Assembly: GCA_950295325.1 (NCBI GenBank)
Contig: OX485806.1
Coordinates: 15,748,001 to 15,812,000 of the forward strand
DNA from: Polytrichum commune
Lineage: Eukaryota > Streptophyta > Polytrichopsida > Polytrichales > Polytrichaceae
Reading direction: 5' to 3'
DNA length: 64,000 nucleotides
Below, piece after piece: positions 61,205-64,000 of the stretch (position 1 is the stretch's first letter; each line of letters starts with the position of its first letter). The notes below the pieces were generated by a model. It ran no database searches. It was not told where the DNA came from and saw nothing but the letters and a program-made list of their open reading frames with translations. Position numbers and translations under genes: made by a program.

Positions 61205-61450
61205 AGAATAGAAGTAGATTACTTTTTTATTTACTCATAGTTTATTTTAGTTATCATTACCTAAGGATAGAAGTGGATAGAAGTTGCTTACCTTTATGTT
61301 TACTCATAGTTACTCTTAGTTATCTTTACCAAAGGATAGAAGTTGCTTACCTTTATGTTACTCATAGTTACTCTTAGTTACCTTTACCAAATGATAGAAA
61401 TAGATTACCTTTTTATTTACTCATAATTTATTTTTGTCTTTTAGTTATCT
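61205..61450 (+). repeat. Tandem repeat, about 63-bp unit, four copies
   Basis: 'gatagaagt(t/a)g(c/a)ttacctttatgtttactcatagttactcttagttatctttaccaaag' recurs four times with divergence. No coding role. Confidence 0.85.
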
Positions 61451-61921
61451 TGAGTTACTTTGGACCAATGGGTGATTAGAAGCCATGTGATGAGGATAAG
61501 AGAGAACTTTGTCTCTCGCATGGATAGGGAGAGGTGGTGAAGGAAAGATGTTATGTGATTATTGTTGGAGAGAAGTGGTTGAGAGAGAGAAGTGCATTCG
61601 AAGCTCACGGTGTGAGTTGTTTTTTAGAAGAATATGAAATAAAATACGAGGGATTTGTGATTCATGAAAGATCTCACTTGTTGTTTTGGAAGTTAGCAAT
61701 CAAGATTTGTGCTTGTTTGAGTGGAGGGAAGTCTGTTGGTTCTTAAAAGAAGAGCTGAGACTTCGACCGACCATAGAAGACGGACAGATTGAAGAATTGA
61801 AGGCTTCAAGACTCGAATGTGTGGTTGCTTGTGGCACGTTGTCTTTTTCTTGTGTGTGTGATTCCAAGCCGGTTTTGGAGGCTAGTTGCATTTCATTTCT
61901 GCATCGTAATTTGTTTCATGT

Positions 61922-61999
61922 GTGACAACGAAGTGGGATTAATGACCCACAAGGTTGTTTGTGACAACGAAGTGGGATTGATCACCCACAAGGTTGTTT
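61922..61999 (+). repeat. 39-bp direct duplication
   Basis: 'gtgacaacgaagtgggatt' then 'acccacaaggttgttt' appears twice in immediate succession with two or three differences. Confidence 0.85.
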
Positions 62000-62622
62000 T
62001 CTGTCGTTCCCACTGGTGAGGCGCGATTGCTGGTCACCGTGGGTTTGAAAGTTTAGGAGCCAATCTTTCGGACGTCAGCTCGTGTTCTGACGTCCCGTTT
62101 TACCTGTCCGAAGCCCGTGGTTTCTTATCACACTACCTTTACCCTTTACCCATATAGAGCCGCAACAGGATAGGTCGACGGGAAAGAGGTTGAAGATTAG
62201 AAGAAATTGAAGAAATTGAAGACTAGAAGACCAGAAGACTCGATTGAAGACAAGAAGATTCGACGGGTCCGATAAAATCTAGTTGCAGCCAGAAGCCCAA
62301 TGTTTTCCCAAGGCGGAACCCTCTCTACCCGACACCGCTACCTGTTGGATCTGCTGAAGTCCCTCTACAAAACGGTGTCAACCGAACCTGCTGATGCCCA
62401 CCTCCGAAACTCAGTCAACCGAAATCACCAAGATTACCAAGGTTACCCTATCGTCGTGACTTCGGCCATTCATGAGGTGAAGATCAAAAACCTCAGATCC
62501 ACACCAGAGCCCTCTAGAGTTACGCAAGTAGGAGTGTAAACCATAGTTTTCAGATTGCTTATTCCCCAACTCGCCCCTCCCATCTCCTTCAAAAGTAGAT
62601 CATTCATTAAACTCTCTCTGCT
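62000..62622. other. Unassigned sequence with one 79-codon open frame
   Basis: The frame 62300-62539 (plus) begins 'MFSQGGTLSTRHRYLLDLLK' and has ordinary composition but matches no family I recognise. It ends 84 bp before the LTR at 62623. It could be the last exon of a gene or chance. Upstream, 62200-62275 is a GAAGA/GAAGACT low-complexity tract. Confidence 0.3.
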
Positions 62623-63595
62623 TGTCGCGCACCTCTCCATGAGGAGTGCCCGAAACACCATGGGCACAAGGGGGACCCCGGAGTGACACCCGGGACTTGT
62701 GGCGCCGTTGGTGAGAGGGCCCAAGTGATCCTAGTGTGGGTGAGGGCCCCGGGCGTTGGGAACGCCTCCCACCCACGAAGACTGGGAGGCACAAGGGTAA
62801 GGCCATGAGCTATGCGTAGCTCATGGCGTGGTGATTCTAGAAAGCTCAAGAACACCTCAATCGGAGGTGTGAGCTAGGAGTTATGGCCATTTGAGTGGGG
62901 CGCTGTCCCGGGACAGCGCCCTGGTACAGCAGTGCCTGGGAGTGATTCCCGGGACTGCCAAGGTTCAAACAGGCATAACGTCCTCAATACTTGTCCAAAT
63001 GGGGCAAGTGAGGAGTCCATCGGCATCTACGTGAAGCGTAGATGAAGATGGAGTGGTTGGTTGTTATGATCAGACATCATACAAGGAAGTTATGATGGTC
63101 TTAAGCTGCTAGTGGGTTCTAGGCCCAGCAGCTAAAGGAAAATGTCCACTTGGCCCCAACTCTTGGTAGAGAGACAAGAGGTTGGTTGACGGTGGGGTAG
63201 GGGCCCCGCGTGAAGTCCTAGAGGCTTATATGGGTGAGGTGGTGTGGCCTCACCCACCCGAGGCCGAACGGCAAGGCCTCCATGGGCTTTGGCCTATTGT
63301 GAGGCCATAGTTGCCTAGTATGGTTCGGGTTGTTGTAGTGTTGCTCCGGCAACGCGATGATCAACATAGGATTGGACTTCCATGGATGGAAGTCCACATT
63401 GGGGAAATGGGTTACCGATTAAGGGGTGAGTCCCGAAAGCAAAGTAGGAGGGTTGGTTCCCTCCTATGAACTATTGGTCCGGGGTAAGAGGAGCTAACCA
63501 TTAGCATGGCGGAATGCGAAGGGTTAGCGACTCGTAACCTTTGCTAGAATTGAAAATTGGCAAGATTATTAAGGGACCTAGCAAGGGTTGCGACA
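62623..63595 (+). mobile_element. 5' LTR of an LTR retrotransposon (continues beyond the window)
   Basis: Starts TGTCGCGC and ends GGTTGCGACA (inverted TGTCGC/GCGACA, TG...CA), 973 bp. Two bases later a primer-binding site for initiator-Met tRNA begins, which fixes the LTR end. It contains a 24-bp perfect palindrome at 62898-62921. The 3' LTR is outside the window, so the target duplication cannot be checked. Confidence 0.8.
62898..62921. repeat. 24-bp perfect palindrome in the LTR
   Basis: The core GCGCTGTCCCGGGACAGCGC is extended by GG and CC on its two sides. It could form a stable cruciform or RNA hairpin. Confidence 0.9.
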
Positions 63596-63597
63596 CT

Positions 63598-63610
63598 TGG
63601 TATCAGAGCA
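63598..63610 (+). promoter_or_regulatory. Primer-binding site complementary to initiator-Met tRNA
   Basis: TGGTATCAGAGCA matches the classic plant retrotransposon primer-binding site, complementary to the 3' end of tRNA-iMet, two bases after the LTR end. Confidence 0.9.
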
Positions 63611-64000
63611 GGGTTCCAAGTTTTGAGCTCGCACTTTGAGGGAAACATGGCTATAAAAAATGCGGGTTATGATGGTGAGCCCGGGGTTTCCAAAAGGTTG
63701 TGAGGCTCAAATTGGAACAAGGATCATGTGCAAGTGGAATTTGACCATACCATTGGTTCTAATGACAATGGTGGGCATGAGGGTGGATTTGGTAAGGAAA
63801 ATGGAGGAGTGCTTTGAAAAGGGCTCCCGCAAACCTCAAAAAAAACATTTGGGGCCTAGAATACCGAATGCACCCAAAACCTTGGAGGGTATTAATGTTG
63901 GATTGAAATTCAATTCGAGATGCTTCGAAGGTTCGGATGTTGAAATGAACTTGGTGCTAATGAGGCACCCATGGCCTCTTAAGGCCTATGTGCGCTATTC
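63611..64000 (+). mobile_element. 5' untranslated/gag-proximal part of the LTR retrotransposon
   Basis: No long gag frame is visible before the window ends. A short frame starts at 'atggctataaaaaat' (about 63648) but soon stops. The copy may be degenerate or have a long leader. Confidence 0.5.

Overview
The window looks like nuclear DNA of a land plant with a repeat-rich genome. The evidence is one well-preserved plant-specific three-exon gene (a CFL1-type WW-domain protein, minus strand, 12601-17737), an LTR retrotransposon whose primer-binding site matches plant initiator-Met tRNA, a LINE remnant with an RVT-type zinc finger, many MITE-like hairpins and AT-rich intergenic DNA. A decayed DD34E Tc1-like transposase, together with the unusual large Mutator-like element, hints at a non-flowering lineage (bryophyte, lycophyte or fern), but that is inference.

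Layout. 1-12.6 kb: degenerate dispersed repeats, a broken LINE (about 2.7-5.1 kb), and a large inverted-repeat structure (7.0-10.5 kb). 12.6-19.5 kb: the CFL1-like gene, with fold-back elements in intron 2, a tandem duplication in intron 1 and a roughly 190-bp tandem array upstream of the start codon. 19.5-38.7 kb: gene-poor DNA with several MITE families (one with perfect 23-bp inverted ends at 21820-22150) and a dead Tc1-like transposase (33.0-33.9 kb). 38777-58059: a 19.3-kb element bounded by a perfect 10-bp target-site duplication (AGCTTGATTG) and imperfect 31-bp terminal inverted repeats. 58.1-62.6 kb: mostly non-coding DNA with a 1.75-kb solo-LTR-like insertion that has a perfect 5-bp duplication. 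62.6-64 kb: the 5' LTR, primer-binding site and start of an LTR retrotransposon that runs off the window.

The standout is the 19.3-kb element. It has a divergent gene pair. To the right runs a Mutator-like (MULE) transposase gene with D...D...CxxH and SWIM signatures. To the left runs a gene of at least 11 exons whose C-terminal half reads as a beta-class N6-adenine/N4-cytosine-type methyltransferase fold (a DxPx motif IV, then a DCTAATG motif I). A small Cys/His ORF lies between them. Two of the methyltransferase gene's introns are filled with a roughly 258-bp tandem repeat, each unit carrying a long palindrome centred on GGGCCC (about 8 and 11 copies). The transposase gene is dead in this copy: a 3150-bp TG...CA insertion with 5-bp duplication ACACC splits its zinc-finger region in frame, and there is a TAG next to the second catalytic Asp. 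The methyltransferase frame is broken or ambiguous at three homopolymers, which could be assembly error or decay. A mobile element that pairs its own transposase with a DNA-methyltransferase-like protein is the candidate new system here.

All gene models were built by eye from reading frames and splice signals. No database search was run.
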